Shown here one piece after another: positions 8,608-15,884 of a stretch of DNA of 64,000 nt; positions within the stretch are counted from its first letter, which is position 1; every line of letters begins with the position of its first letter. Both the position numbers and the translations under genes were made by a program. The stretch is taken from positions 310,001-374,000 of the forward strand of contig NZ_SGXF01000002.1 in the NCBI RefSeq assembly GCF_004216775.1, in the 5' to 3' direction. This DNA comes from Cuneatibacter caecimuris. GTDB taxonomy: Bacteria > Bacillota > Clostridia > Lachnospirales > Lachnospiraceae. The notes beneath the pieces were generated by a model that saw only the letters and a program-made list of their open reading frames with translations, had not been told where the DNA came from and did not search any database.

Positions 8608-8636
8608 ATTGTAGCGGCTTTCCCCCTGCCTGTCAA
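8608..8636 (-). promoter_or_regulatory. Sigma-A type promoter of the purine/molybdenum operon
   Basis: On the minus strand TTGACA (8631-8636) and TACAAT (8608-8613) are separated by exactly 17 bp. The -35 is a full consensus match and the -10 differs at one position. The predicted start lies near 8601, giving a leader of about 40 nt before the permease ATG. No purine riboswitch fold is visible in that short leader. Confidence 0.85.
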
Positions 8637-8652
8637 GCAATCCCGGCAAAAA

Positions 8653-8766
8653 TCATATCCTTTTGCACTTTCCTCCTCCAAACTGGCTGATGATAACCTG
8701 CGCCAGCTTCGGATTGGTCTGGGTAATCTTTACAGGATACTGCAATCTCTTTTCATAACGGAACAT
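8653..8766 (-). pseudogene. cotJC: Truncated cotJC (spore coat protein) fragment
   Basis: Too short for routine gene calling: an ATG overlapping the cotJB stop (ATGA, 8766) opens 37 residues, MFRYEKRLQYPVKITQTNPK then LAQVIISQFGG, which match the N-terminus of the manganese-catalase-like CotJC (usually about 190 residues). The frame then ends in KCKRI and a stop. Everything after the QFGG position, including all metal-binding residues, is missing. The promoter of the purine operon begins only about 17 bp further on, so a deletion or rearrangement joined the two. A GGAGG site precedes the ATG, so a short peptide could still be made. Confidence 0.8.
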
Positions 8767-9020
8767 CAGCACATTCCTCCTTCCCACGGAAAAGGTTCAT
8801 CTGTCCAGGTCCAGCGGTCCTGACAGGTGACGTCGTCGATCAGAAGGGGACCGTACTGTGCGGCATATTCGTCCAGCATGGCCTTTCTGCGGTTTACATG
8901 TTCATGGTAAAACTGCATGGCATCTATATCCTGTGGATGGGTATCCAGATACAAAGTCACATCATCCACACAGAAGCTGACTTGAAAGATTTCTTTTAAT
9001 AACTGTTCCCGGTTTCTCAT
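8766..9020 (-). CDS. cotJB: Spore coat protein CotJB
   Basis: An 84-residue protein matching CotJB in length and pattern: the VSFCVDDVTLYLDTHPQD segment, FYHEHVNRRKAMLDEYAAQYGPL, and a Trp-rich C-terminus WTWTDEPFPWEGG. In Bacillus the cotJ operon is made in the mother cell under sigma-E and its products enter the inner coat. Here it lies between cotJA (4-nt overlap) and a cotJC remnant, the usual A-B-C order. With CotJC lost, the role of the A and B proteins in this strain is uncertain. Confidence 0.9.
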   Translation of the reverse strand: MRNREQLLKEIFQVSFCVDDVTLYLDTHPQDIDAMQFYHEHVNRRKAMLDEYAAQYGPLLIDDVTCQDRWTWTDEPFPWEGGMC

Positions 9021-9361
9021 CTTCTAACTGCGCACCTCCCGATCAGGAATGGAAAATCTAATGCAGGGAAAATTGTGCCTCTCTGCAGGGCTTCATCACA
9101 GCAGTACTGATCTCCCCAGCACTGCCACGGCACATAGGCCATTGCCAGCTGGAATCCCGGCATATCGTTTCTGGTTCTCTCCAACTCATACGCAGCCTCC
9201 TTTGGCGAAACATTGCCGCAGGCTCCGCGGCAGGGCATGGCTGCGGGACAATTCCCCTGGTCTGCCTGACAGCCGCAGGAGGGGCGTCTGCCGTTATTGC
9301 AGGGAGCGGAACATCCGGGACGCCGCATATCAGGACGCCTCTGGTTCATATAACAATCCAT
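9017..9361 (-). CDS. cotJA: Spore coat associated protein CotJA
   Basis: A 114-residue protein. The C-terminal half carries the CotJA core: LAMAYVPWQCWGDQYCCDEA, then GTIFPALDFPFLIGR. The N-terminal half is an added Arg/Pro/Cys/Gly-rich segment with MRRPGCSAPC and SCGCQADQGNC, which could allow disulfide cross-linking in the coat (inference). The B. subtilis protein is shorter (about 80 residues). First gene of a cotJA-cotJB-(cotJC) operon. A possible mother-cell -10 (CATACTAT on the minus strand, 9397-9404) lies upstream. Confidence 0.85.
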   Translation of the reverse strand: MDCYMNQRRPDMRRPGCSAPCNNGRRPSCGCQADQGNCPAAMPCRGACGNVSPKEAAYELERTRNDMPGFQLAMAYVPWQCWGDQYCCDEALQRGTIFPALDFPFLIGRCAVRR

Positions 9362-9396
9362 AAAAATCTCCTTTCATATTCTGCACGTCTAATAAC

Positions 9397-9404
9397 ATAG
9401 TATG
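9397..9404 (-). promoter_or_regulatory. Possible mother-cell sigma factor -10 element for cotJ
   Basis: CATACTAT on the minus strand resembles the sigma-E -10 (CATACAnT) and lies about 36 nt before the cotJA start. No convincing -35 was seen, so this is weak. It fits the known sigma-E control of cotJ in Bacillus. Confidence 0.3.
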
Positions 9405-9507
9405 AAAGTATGCCTTCTTGGTTCCAGAAAAATTGCCGTCCCCTTTCCCTTGTCATAACTCCCCGGTGAAATTGTAAGAATTAAGAGTATGCGGCGGTGA
9501 ATAAATA

Positions 9508-9516
9508 TGATATAAT
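9508..9516 (+). promoter_or_regulatory. Extended -10 promoter of the NatAB operon
   Basis: TGA-TATAAT on the plus strand is a consensus -10 with the extended TGn motif. No good -35 lies 16-18 bp upstream, as is common for extended -10 promoters. The leader to the natA ATG would be about 55 nt. Confidence 0.55.
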
Positions 9517-9576
9517 TTGCATGTTTAAAGCTTTTTGCTTCAAAACATTTCAAATCAGTCTAAATGGAGGTATCGT

Positions 9577-10356
9577 ATGATTGAAATCAGGGATCTCACA
9601 AAGATCTATCAGCTGAGCAAGCGGCAGCAGGCAAAGCTGAAGGTTTCCAGCAGCACAAAAATTGCTGTGAACCACCTGTCGCTCACTGCCCATGAAGGTG
9701 AAATATTCGGCCTGCTGGGCACAAATGGCGCTGGCAAAACCACAACGCTGCGCTGTCTGGCCACATTGCTGCATCCCACAGAAGGACAGGTTCTCATCGA
9801 CGGTCTGGATACGGTAAAGGATTCAGCGGCCGTCCGGTCCAAAATCGGGTTTCTGACAAATGAAATCAAACTGGACCCGCAGTTTACGCCGTTGTATCTG
9901 ATGCATTTTTTCGGCAGCCTGCACGGAATGGACGACGAGCAGATCAGCCAGCGGACCAAGCTGCTGTTTTCTCAATTTGGCATCACAGAATTTCAGGACA
10001 AGAAAATTGACGAGCTTTCCAGCGGCATGAAGCAGAAAGCCTCCATCGCAGTCAGCCTGATCCACGATCCGGACGTTATCATTTTTGACGAACCGACCAC
10101 CGGCCTGGATATCATCACTGCCAGGACAGTGACAGATTATCTGCTTCAGATGAAAAAAGAAGGAAAACTGGTCATCATCTCCACTCACATCATGTCTGAG
10201 GCAGAAAAGCTTTGCGACCGGGTGGCAATCATCATTGACGGCAAGCTGGCAGCCCAGGGCACTGTTTCAGAGCTTTTGGCCCAGGAACAGGCAGATGATC
10301 TGGAGGACGCTTTCTTCCGGCTTTATCTGGCCCATGAAAAGGAGGTGCAGGCATGA
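9577..10356 (+). CDS. natA: NatA-type ABC transporter ATPase
   Basis: A 259-residue ATPase: Walker A LLGTNGAGKTTT, signature LSSGMKQK, Walker B DVIIFDEPTTGLD, and the H-loop IISTHIM. The start at 9577 follows a TGGAGG site by 6 nt, which is better placed than the upstream ATG of the same frame. It overlaps the permease gene by 4 nt. The family (NatA, the Na+ exporter ATPase, and related drug or bacteriocin exporters) pairs with a single long permease, as here. The residues REx(S/K)KRQQAK-like insertion after the first strand is also seen in NatA proteins. Sodium export is plausible but not proven. Confidence 0.85.
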   Translation: MIEIRDLTKIYQLSKRQQAKLKVSSSTKIAVNHLSLTAHEGEIFGLLGTNGAGKTTTLRCLATLLHPTEGQVLIDGLDTVKDSAAVRSKIGFLTNEIKLDPQFTPLYLMHFFGSLHGMDDEQISQRTKLLFSQFGITEFQDKKIDELSSGMKQKASIAVSLIHDPDVIIFDEPTTGLDIITARTVTDYLLQMKKEGKLVIISTHIMSEAEKLCDRVAIIIDGKLAAQGTVSELLAQEQADDLEDAFFRLYLAHEKEVQA

Positions 10357-11564
10357 ACAACATAAAAATTGTATTTAACAAAGAGATGCGCCGGGTATTC
10401 CGGGATCCTAAAATGATTTTCTCTCTTTTCCTTCTGCCGGTCATCATCCTGATCGGGATTTACAGCCTGATCGGCTATCTGGCAAAGGCAGAGGCTTCTG
10501 ACCAGGAACAGCATAAGTCTGTTATTTCCGTTCAGAATGCTCCCGCGGACCTGGAAAGCGCCCTTTCAGATTTCTTCGGCAGCGCCCAGGTGACCTGGCT
10601 GGATTCCCAGGCGGATATCACCGCTGCCAAACAGCAGATTTACGACGGCACTTCCGACCTGCTGGTGATCTTCCCGGAAAACTTCCTGCAGCAGGTGGAG
10701 GATTATGAAGCCGGCAGCAGCATTCCTGAAGTGCTGACCTTTTATAATCCTTCGCAGAATTATTCCACTTCTGCAAGGGAAAATTTTGTCGCTCAGATGA
10801 CCAGCGTTTACGAAAAGAATTTGCTGAAACAGCGTTTCGGCGATCTGAACGCTCTGACTGCTTTTACCATCGATCAAAATAATCCCGGCTCTGTCATCCA
10901 GGACGAGCAGAAAGCATCCGGCAAGCTTTTGGCTACCATGCTTCCCTACATGATCACCCTGCTGCTGTTCGCAGGCACCATGAGCCTGGGCACAGACACC
11001 ATCGCTGGGGAAAAAGAGCGCGGCACCATGGCCAGCATGCTGGTCACGCCAGCCAAACGCAGTGAAATTGTGTTGGGAAAACTGTTGTCCCTGACAGTTT
11101 TGTCACTGCTCTCGGCCTTGGTCTATCTGGTAGCTTTGATCGTGGCCCTGCCTCAGGCCATGTCCTTTGGAGAGGAAATGGCGTTTTCCATCACAGGAAG
11201 CCAGATTGCCATGCTGGCAGCCGTAATTCTGTCGCTGGCATTTCTGTATGTGGCGCTGGTAGCGGTTGTAGCGGTATTTGCAAAATCAGTGAAAGAAGCT
11301 TCCGCTTATGTGACGCCGATCTACCTTCTGGTTATCGTGGCAGGCATCTTCACCATGATCTCTCCTGGCTCCGGGGTAAAGGATACTGTCTATTACCTGA
11401 TTCCGGTATATAACTGCAGTGTGGCCATGGGCGAGGTGTTCACGATGGATCTGACGATCACGCATTTCCTGCTGACTTTCTTCTCTACTCTGGCTTACGG
11501 CGGAATACTTACTGCTGTCATTGCTAAGGCCTTTGGGTCGGAGAAGGTGATGTTTAACGCTTGA
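10353..11564 (+). CDS. natB: NatB-type ABC transporter permease
   Basis: A 403-residue membrane protein of the ABC-2 class. One N-terminal helix (about 20-40, IFSLFLLPVIILIGIYSLIG) is followed by a large extracytoplasmic domain (about 45-190) and then five or six helices. The segment GTDTIAGEKERGTMASMLVT is the conserved amphipathic region just after the second helix in NatB/YhgE-type permeases. It forms the channel for the ATPase encoded upstream, whose stop it overlaps. A strong terminator follows directly. Substrate (Na+, drug, peptide) cannot be settled. Confidence 0.85.
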   Translation: MNNIKIVFNKEMRRVFRDPKMIFSLFLLPVIILIGIYSLIGYLAKAEASDQEQHKSVISVQNAPADLESALSDFFGSAQVTWLDSQADITAAKQQIYDGTSDLLVIFPENFLQQVEDYEAGSSIPEVLTFYNPSQNYSTSARENFVAQMTSVYEKNLLKQRFGDLNALTAFTIDQNNPGSVIQDEQKASGKLLATMLPYMITLLLFAGTMSLGTDTIAGEKERGTMASMLVTPAKRSEIVLGKLLSLTVLSLLSALVYLVALIVALPQAMSFGEEMAFSITGSQIAMLAAVILSLAFLYVALVAVVAVFAKSVKEASAYVTPIYLLVIVAGIFTMISPGSGVKDTVYYLIPVYNCSVAMGEVFTMDLTITHFLLTFFSTLAYGGILTAVIAKAFGSEKVMFNA

Positions 11565-11596
11565 TTTCTGCGTTTTGCCTCTATTTTCTCCATATC

Positions 11597-11638
11597 AAAA
11601 AGCCTGTTCTGGGTTTCGAATATCAGAACAGGCTTTTT
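11597..11638. terminator. Rho-independent terminator after natB (works both ways)
   Basis: AAAAAGCCTGTTCT and AGAACAGGCTTTTT form a perfect 14-bp stem around a 14-nt loop. The T-run on the plus strand ends the natAB transcript, and the mirrored A-run gives a T-run on the minus strand. Confidence 0.9.
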
Positions 11639-11676
11639 TATTTCTGGTTTTTAAGGATTTTGGAGGGAAAGTCGCG

Positions 11677-11751
11677 GGGAGACGGCAGAAGAAACTCCGG
11701 TGGTTCGATGCCTGCCGGCAATAACCCCCTCCGTTTTTTCTGCCGTCTCCC
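11677..11751. repeat. Large inverted repeat with 14-bp arms
   Basis: GGGAGACGGCAGAA (11677-11690) is perfectly repeated in inverse at 11738-11751, with a 47-nt loop that contains a smaller GCCGGC palindrome. No T-run follows, so it is not a simple terminator. It lies at the junction between the GC-rich natAB region and the AT-rich island to the right, and could be a remnant of a small mobile element or a regulatory RNA structure. Confidence 0.6.
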
Positions 11752-11793
11752 TGCCTGGGTATTCTCTATTTCTGTTGAGTGTGACATTATAAG

Positions 11794-13047
11794 CTATTTT
11801 ATTGTATATTTTGTACCTCTGCCTTTACCTTTGACGCTTACAACACCCTTTTGCCCCATATCTTTCAGTAACTGTGCTGTCTTTGATTTACCAAAAGGTA
11901 CATATGGTGTAATTTCACTAATTGGTTTCAGTATTGTTTTACTTAAAATTTTATATATCGTTCTTTCATCTTCCGTTAAATTTAAATTCTTTTCGAAAAT
12001 TGGAAGCACAATCTTAATTGTATTCTCTGATACTTCAAAATCTGGTTTTATCAATCCTTCTTCATAGAATTGTTTTATTCTTGTAATTCCGGTTCCGAAT
12101 ATCTCTACAAATCCCAATCTGTAAAACACATTTGCAAGATTTCTATTTCTTAATACAGAAAGTTTACCAGATAAGTATTCTTCTTCTGTTATTCCAGATG
12201 GTAAGCCTCCTGGAGAAACAACTTCAATTCTATCCTCAAACATCAAAACTCTGATCTGAGATTCTACATCCCAGGCTCTATGAATCAAGGCATTTGCAAT
12301 TGCTTCCCGGAAAGCTGCTTCCGGTATTTTTTCTACCTTTTTTCTTTCAGCACCCTGTATTACTTCATATTGGTAATAGTCTCTAAATACATCGATTGAC
12401 TTTTCATATACCTCTAATACTGATATATTTTCAAATGTCGATCTTTTTTGAATTATGCTGATGTTTTCACCAAATTTCATTATATCAATTCCTGGAAAAT
12501 GATTTTTATCGGCCAAAATCCCTGCCGCATTATTATATCCATTGTCATTGTCATATAAGTTCAAGGTTTTTAATGTATCCTGATTAAATGTTTCTATTTG
12601 GATACTTTCTTTTAGTTTATTATACAAAATTTCAAAAGACAACTCCTGCTCTTTACAGGGCAGCTCTTCAAACCTAATATTTTTTCCTTCTAATATGAGT
12701 CTCGAAAATTCCAATGTATCTACTTCTATCGTTGCTGTATCGTTTCTCTTGTAGGCTTTTGATTTATATAAATATGGCTTCTGAACACCACTTTTTACAG
12801 TAAGCTTAATCGTTTGATCAATATTTTGTATTTCAAGTGTATAATTGGGTTGAGGAGAAATGCTATCATTAATTTTATTTTCAATATCCAAACAAGATCG
12901 CTTTACATCCGATAATCCCTTAATGTTACCATCATCATCAATTCCAAAAAAGATTGTTCCGCCATCGTAATTTGAAAAGGCACTGACTGTTTTTAAAAAA
13001 GTATTTGTAATCGTTTCCTTGAATTCTAATGTTCGTGTTTCACGCAT
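11794..13047 (-). CDS. AlbA_2 (Schlafen-like) domain protein with C-terminal winged helix
   Basis: A 417-residue protein. The N-terminal AlbA_2 domain is clear: ETRTLEFKETITNTFLKTVS, AFSNYDGGTIFFGIDDDG. The middle has FREAIANALIHRAW and ISPGGLPSGITEEEYLSG-type sequence (seen as VVSPGGLPSGITEEE) of the ATPase-like C-terminal domain used in many transcription-regulator homologues. The end (about 355-417) looks like a winged helix. I take the start at 13047 because a GGATGGG site precedes it; an 18-residue longer frame lacks one. Family function is mostly unknown: DNA-binding regulators, with some in phage defence. An inverted repeat covers the -35 of its promoter, pointing to autoregulation. 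Codon use is AT-rich, unlike the flanks, so it was probably acquired. Confidence 0.8.
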   Translation of the reverse strand: MRETRTLEFKETITNTFLKTVSAFSNYDGGTIFFGIDDDGNIKGLSDVKRSCLDIENKINDSISPQPNYTLEIQNIDQTIKLTVKSGVQKPYLYKSKAYKRNDTATIEVDTLEFSRLILEGKNIRFEELPCKEQELSFEILYNKLKESIQIETFNQDTLKTLNLYDNDNGYNNAAGILADKNHFPGIDIMKFGENISIIQKRSTFENISVLEVYEKSIDVFRDYYQYEVIQGAERKKVEKIPEAAFREAIANALIHRAWDVESQIRVLMFEDRIEVVSPGGLPSGITEEEYLSGKLSVLRNRNLANVFYRLGFVEIFGTGITRIKQFYEEGLIKPDFEVSENTIKIVLPIFEKNLNLTEDERTIYKILSKTILKPISEITPYVPFGKSKTAQLLKDMGQKGVVSVKGKGRGTKYTIK

Positions 13048-13080
13048 ATTAATCCCATCCTTTCCAATCTTATTGATTGT

Positions 13081-13133
13081 ATTATATGCATAAACGCGCA
13101 AAAAATCAATCGTAAATTTTTACGATTGATTTT
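13081..13133 (-). promoter_or_regulatory. Promoter overlapped by a 15-bp perfect inverted repeat (operator candidate)
   Basis: On the minus strand TTGATT (13104-13109) and TATAAT (13081-13086) are 17 bp apart and face the AlbA_2 gene. The arms AAAATCAATCGTAAA (13102-13116) and TTTACGATTGATTTT (13119-13133) form a perfect palindrome with a 2-bp centre that covers the -35. A further CGATTG half-site lies just beyond (13135-13140). This is the expected arrangement for a repressor site. As RNA it could also act as a weak terminator for fic. Confidence 0.65.
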
Positions 13134-13162
13134 TCGATTGTAATGATGAAAAATTTTCTCAA

Positions 13163-13774
13163 TTAAATTTCAGTCAAGTCTTTCGTCTTAAATACAAAGT
13201 ATCCTTCGTAGTAATAACTGTGATCAATGCCTTTCATATAGATTTCTCGATCGTTTATGTTATCAGTAAGAGCGTTTTTTAGAATGTGTTTTATTTCTAT
13301 ATCTTTGATGGGACTTCGCTCCATAGCAAGCAGATAATCCTCCTTATCAACCTTGCTCCAATCAACTACATAGCCGATCTCTTTTTTCAACGTCAAATCA
13401 AGCCATATTCTCATACTCCTTCCGTTTCCTTCTCTGAAAGGATGTGCCACATTCATTTCCACATATTTTTCGATAATCTCATCAAAGGTTGACTGTGGCA
13501 TTTTATCAATGCCCTGCAGAGCGGCTTCCAAATACATCAGCGGAGCAAATCGAAAATTTCCCTTCGATATATTGACCTTGCGTAATTCTCCAGCAAAATC
13601 ATAAATTTCATGAAAAAGATATTTATGAATCATCGCAAGACTTTTATAAGTTCCAGGTTCTAATTTCTCAAAAAAACCATTTTCAAACATCTCAATTGCT
13701 TTTTGCTTACTGATTTTCTCTTCTGCTCTTGCTAATTCTGTCGAATCCGTAATACCTAGTTTATTTTCAAGCAT
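13163..13774 (-). CDS. fic: Fic family AMP-transferase, class III type
   Basis: A 203-residue single-domain Fic protein. The catalytic motif HPFREGNGRSMR is at residues 111-122 with all key residues (His111, Glu115 in place of Asp, Asn117, Gly118, Arg119, Arg122). The preceding FAGELRKVNISKGNFRF (about 60-76) is the flap region. Near the C-terminus S186-YYY-E190-G191 matches the [S/T]xxxE[G/N] inhibitory motif, the arrangement that defines class III, self-inhibited Fic enzymes such as the one from Neisseria meningitidis. By family it adds AMP to a target protein and can act as a toxin. It lies upstream of the AlbA_2 gene in the same AT-rich island and orientation. No separate antitoxin is seen, consistent with class III. 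Confidence 0.88.
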   Translation of the reverse strand: MLENKLGITDSTELARAEEKISKQKAIEMFENGFFEKLEPGTYKSLAMIHKYLFHEIYDFAGELRKVNISKGNFRFAPLMYLEAALQGIDKMPQSTFDEIIEKYVEMNVAHPFREGNGRSMRIWLDLTLKKEIGYVVDWSKVDKEDYLLAMERSPIKDIEIKHILKNALTDNINDREIYMKGIDHSYYYEGYFVFKTKDLTEI

Positions 13775-13821
13775 AATTTACCTCACATTCTTCATGCGAT
13801 TTATTTTTCTGTCACGATTCT

Positions 13822-13851
13822 ATTATAATAAGTATACCATAATATAGGCAA
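13822..13851 (-). promoter_or_regulatory. Promoter of fic
   Basis: Minus-strand TTGCCT (13846-13851) and TATAAT (13822-13827) are 18 bp apart. The leader to the ATG is about 40 nt and contains a GAGGT ribosome-binding site. Confidence 0.6.
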
Positions 13852-13870
13852 TGAATCCAATTCTTTGAAA

Positions 13871-13946
13871 ATAAAGAGTTTGGCGCGTAGTGCGCATCCC
13901 CCGGAGGGTTTAGTTGCATAGGGAACGAAGTTTCCTATGCAACTAA
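13871..13946. repeat. Intergenic hairpin repeat, copy A (internally deleted)
   Basis: Shares with copies B-D the start ATAAAGAG, the core GCGTAGTGCG then ATCCCCCGGAGGG, and the terminal stem GTTGCATAGGGAAC / GTTTCCTATGCAAC. It lacks about 60 nt that hold the GAGTCCGGC hairpin and the GCGGCC hairpin of the full copies. It sits between fic and the terminator of the LicD operon. Confidence 0.8.
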
Positions 13947-13949
13947 AAA

Positions 13950-13971
13950 GCCGCCAGTTTTCCCTGGCGGC
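13950..13971 (-). terminator. Terminator of the LicD/nucleotidyltransferase operon
   Basis: GCCGCCAG (13950-13957) and CTGGCGGC (13964-13971) form an 8-bp GC stem with a 6-nt loop. Read on the minus strand it is followed by a run of T, ending transcription that comes from 14054. Confidence 0.85.
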
Positions 13972-14053
13972 TCATTTTATAAAAAGAACACTGATGACAG
14001 CACAGCGGAAATACGCCTGCAGCATCACGGTAAATTTGCCAAATGAAACTTCT

Positions 14054-15868
14054 TCAGCCCAAAACCTCCTGCAGAGCAGCTACCATCGCATCATTTTCCT
14101 CGTCCGTCTTGACCGCCAGGCGGATATAATTTCCGCCCTCGAAGCCGGTCTTGGTGGACAGATCTTTAATCAGGATATTATGACGGTTCAGCAGAATATC
14201 CGCAAGTCTAGTGGCGGTACAGCCGGACTCGATCCGGCAGAGCACGTAGTTGGCCTGGGACGGATAGACTTTCAGCTGGCTGATTTTTTTCAGTTTGCGC
14301 ATATACCGGCGGCGGACATCCATAAAACGGACCATCGCGTCCTCGTAATCAGCTTTATATTTTTCAATAATCTGCATATAGTATTCTGCAAAGGAATTTA
14401 TATTCCAGATGGCCACATCTTTCTTCATGAAGGCCACCAGCTCCCGGTCGGCCGTCGCCAGCACGCCCAGACGCAGCCCGGGCACGCCAAAGGATTTTGA
14501 AATGCTCTTTAACACGATCAGGCTGGGATGGGAATCGATCAGCTCCTGTTCCAGCAGGGAATTTGAAACTTCTGTTTCTGCAAAATCCACAAAGGACTCG
14601 TCCACAATCAGCCTGCAGCCTTTCTTTTGGGCCCAGTCGGCCATGCGCAAGATATCTTCCCTGGGGATAAAATGTCCGGAAGGATTGTCCGGATTGATCA
14701 GGATGACAGCAGCAATTTCCTTTTCCTCGTAGAACCGCATCAGGGAATCCACGTTATAGGCAAAATCCTCCCCCATGCCGGGGAAAGGCAGGATATCTTC
14801 TTCCTTCTTCCGGTGGGGATATTCTTCAAAGGTAGGATAGATCATTCCGATCCTGCCTTCCAGATTTTCCATCAGGGACTTGATCAGCTCAGCCGTACCG
14901 TTGCCCACGCAGATATTCTCCGCCCGCAGGCCAAAATATTTTCCCGCCAGCAGGCTGTTTACGCCCATTCCGGAAGGATACTGCCGCACCAGTGTATCAA
15001 AGTTTGCCTTCATCTCGTCCATAAACCGCTCGTTGGGGAAGAAGGGATTGACCAGATAACAGAAATCCAGCATCCGGGGATATCTCCAATATCCTCCGAA
15101 CCGCCTCATGTACCGGTTCAGCTTTTCCTCTCCTGTGGCAAAAATGGATTCCGCGATATCCAGGTCCTGGATATCATTAATCTCATACCAACGTTCATCG
15201 GTCAGCTCCAGCGCCTTGATCACCGGCCGTTCCTGAAATGCAATCACCTTCAGCGCAGATTCATAATACCGGGTATGCCCCCAGGCTCCGGCATAAGCCT
15301 CCAGGAAAGGAACGTATTCCTGTTCCAGGAAGCGCTGGCTGAACTTATAGATATTGGCAGTTTTATAATAATCTCCCATGTTTTCGTAACGGAAATTACG
15401 GGTATTGATAAAATTGCTGATATTGCCGTCCTCATCCAGAGAAACCACAGCTCCGTCCATCCAGCTCTCAGGCCGGGCCACCAGCGCCAGGCACGGATAG
15501 GGGTGAGACAGAATTTTTTTCAGCACCGCTTCCTCAAAAATAGAGTCGGATTCCAGAAGAAGCGTATCCTCCTGAAGCAAATATTCCTGTGTCAGGGACA
15601 GGGAATAAATATTATTCGTCCTGGCATATTCCGTATTCCGAATCAGCACAAGTTCTGTCCTGATAGAAAGAGACTGCACAAACTGCTCCAGCTTTTCTCC
15701 CTGATAGCCGGTCACTATCACGATACGGGACAGCGACAGCGCATCCAGCTGGCGAAGCATCCGCTCGATCAGCGGCACTCCGTTTACCTTCACCATACAC
15801 TTTGCCACATCTTTTGTCAGTTCCCGCAGCCTTCTGCCCATTCCGGCAGCCAAAATAATCGCCTGCAT
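14054..15868 (-). CDS. Fused nucleotidyltransferase / PLP-dependent aminotransferase-fold enzyme
   Basis: A 604-residue fusion. Residues 1 to about 240 are a LicC-type NTP transferase (AIILAAGMGRRLRELTKD, KCMVKVNGVPLIERML, DTLLLESDSIFE). Residues about 245-604 are a fold-type I PLP enzyme of the HisC/CobD class: VGNGTAELI, AVILINPDNPSGHFIP, VDESFVDF, and the PLP lysine K458 in SISKSFGVPGLRLG. Known relatives: the PntC-type phosphonate cytidylyltransferase fused to an aminotransferase, and CobD-type O-phospho-threonine/serine decarboxylases. Hence it could make and CMP-activate 2-aminoethylphosphonate or phosphoethanolamine. No PEP mutase is present nearby, which argues against phosphonate. 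It is the last gene of a tight operon with LicD, a second nucleotidyltransferase and a SerB-like phosphatase. Confidence 0.85.
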   Translation of the reverse strand: MQAIILAAGMGRRLRELTKDVAKCMVKVNGVPLIERMLRQLDALSLSRIVIVTGYQGEKLEQFVQSLSIRTELVLIRNTEYARTNNIYSLSLTQEYLLQEDTLLLESDSIFEEAVLKKILSHPYPCLALVARPESWMDGAVVSLDEDGNISNFINTRNFRYENMGDYYKTANIYKFSQRFLEQEYVPFLEAYAGAWGHTRYYESALKVIAFQERPVIKALELTDERWYEINDIQDLDIAESIFATGEEKLNRYMRRFGGYWRYPRMLDFCYLVNPFFPNERFMDEMKANFDTLVRQYPSGMGVNSLLAGKYFGLRAENICVGNGTAELIKSLMENLEGRIGMIYPTFEEYPHRKKEEDILPFPGMGEDFAYNVDSLMRFYEEKEIAAVILINPDNPSGHFIPREDILRMADWAQKKGCRLIVDESFVDFAETEVSNSLLEQELIDSHPSLIVLKSISKSFGVPGLRLGVLATADRELVAFMKKDVAIWNINSFAEYYMQIIEKYKADYEDAMVRFMDVRRRYMRKLKKISQLKVYPSQANYVLCRIESGCTATRLADILLNRHNILIKDLSTKTGFEGGNYIRLAVKTDEENDAMVAALQEVLG

Positions 15869-15884
15869 GATCTATCCTCCCTGC

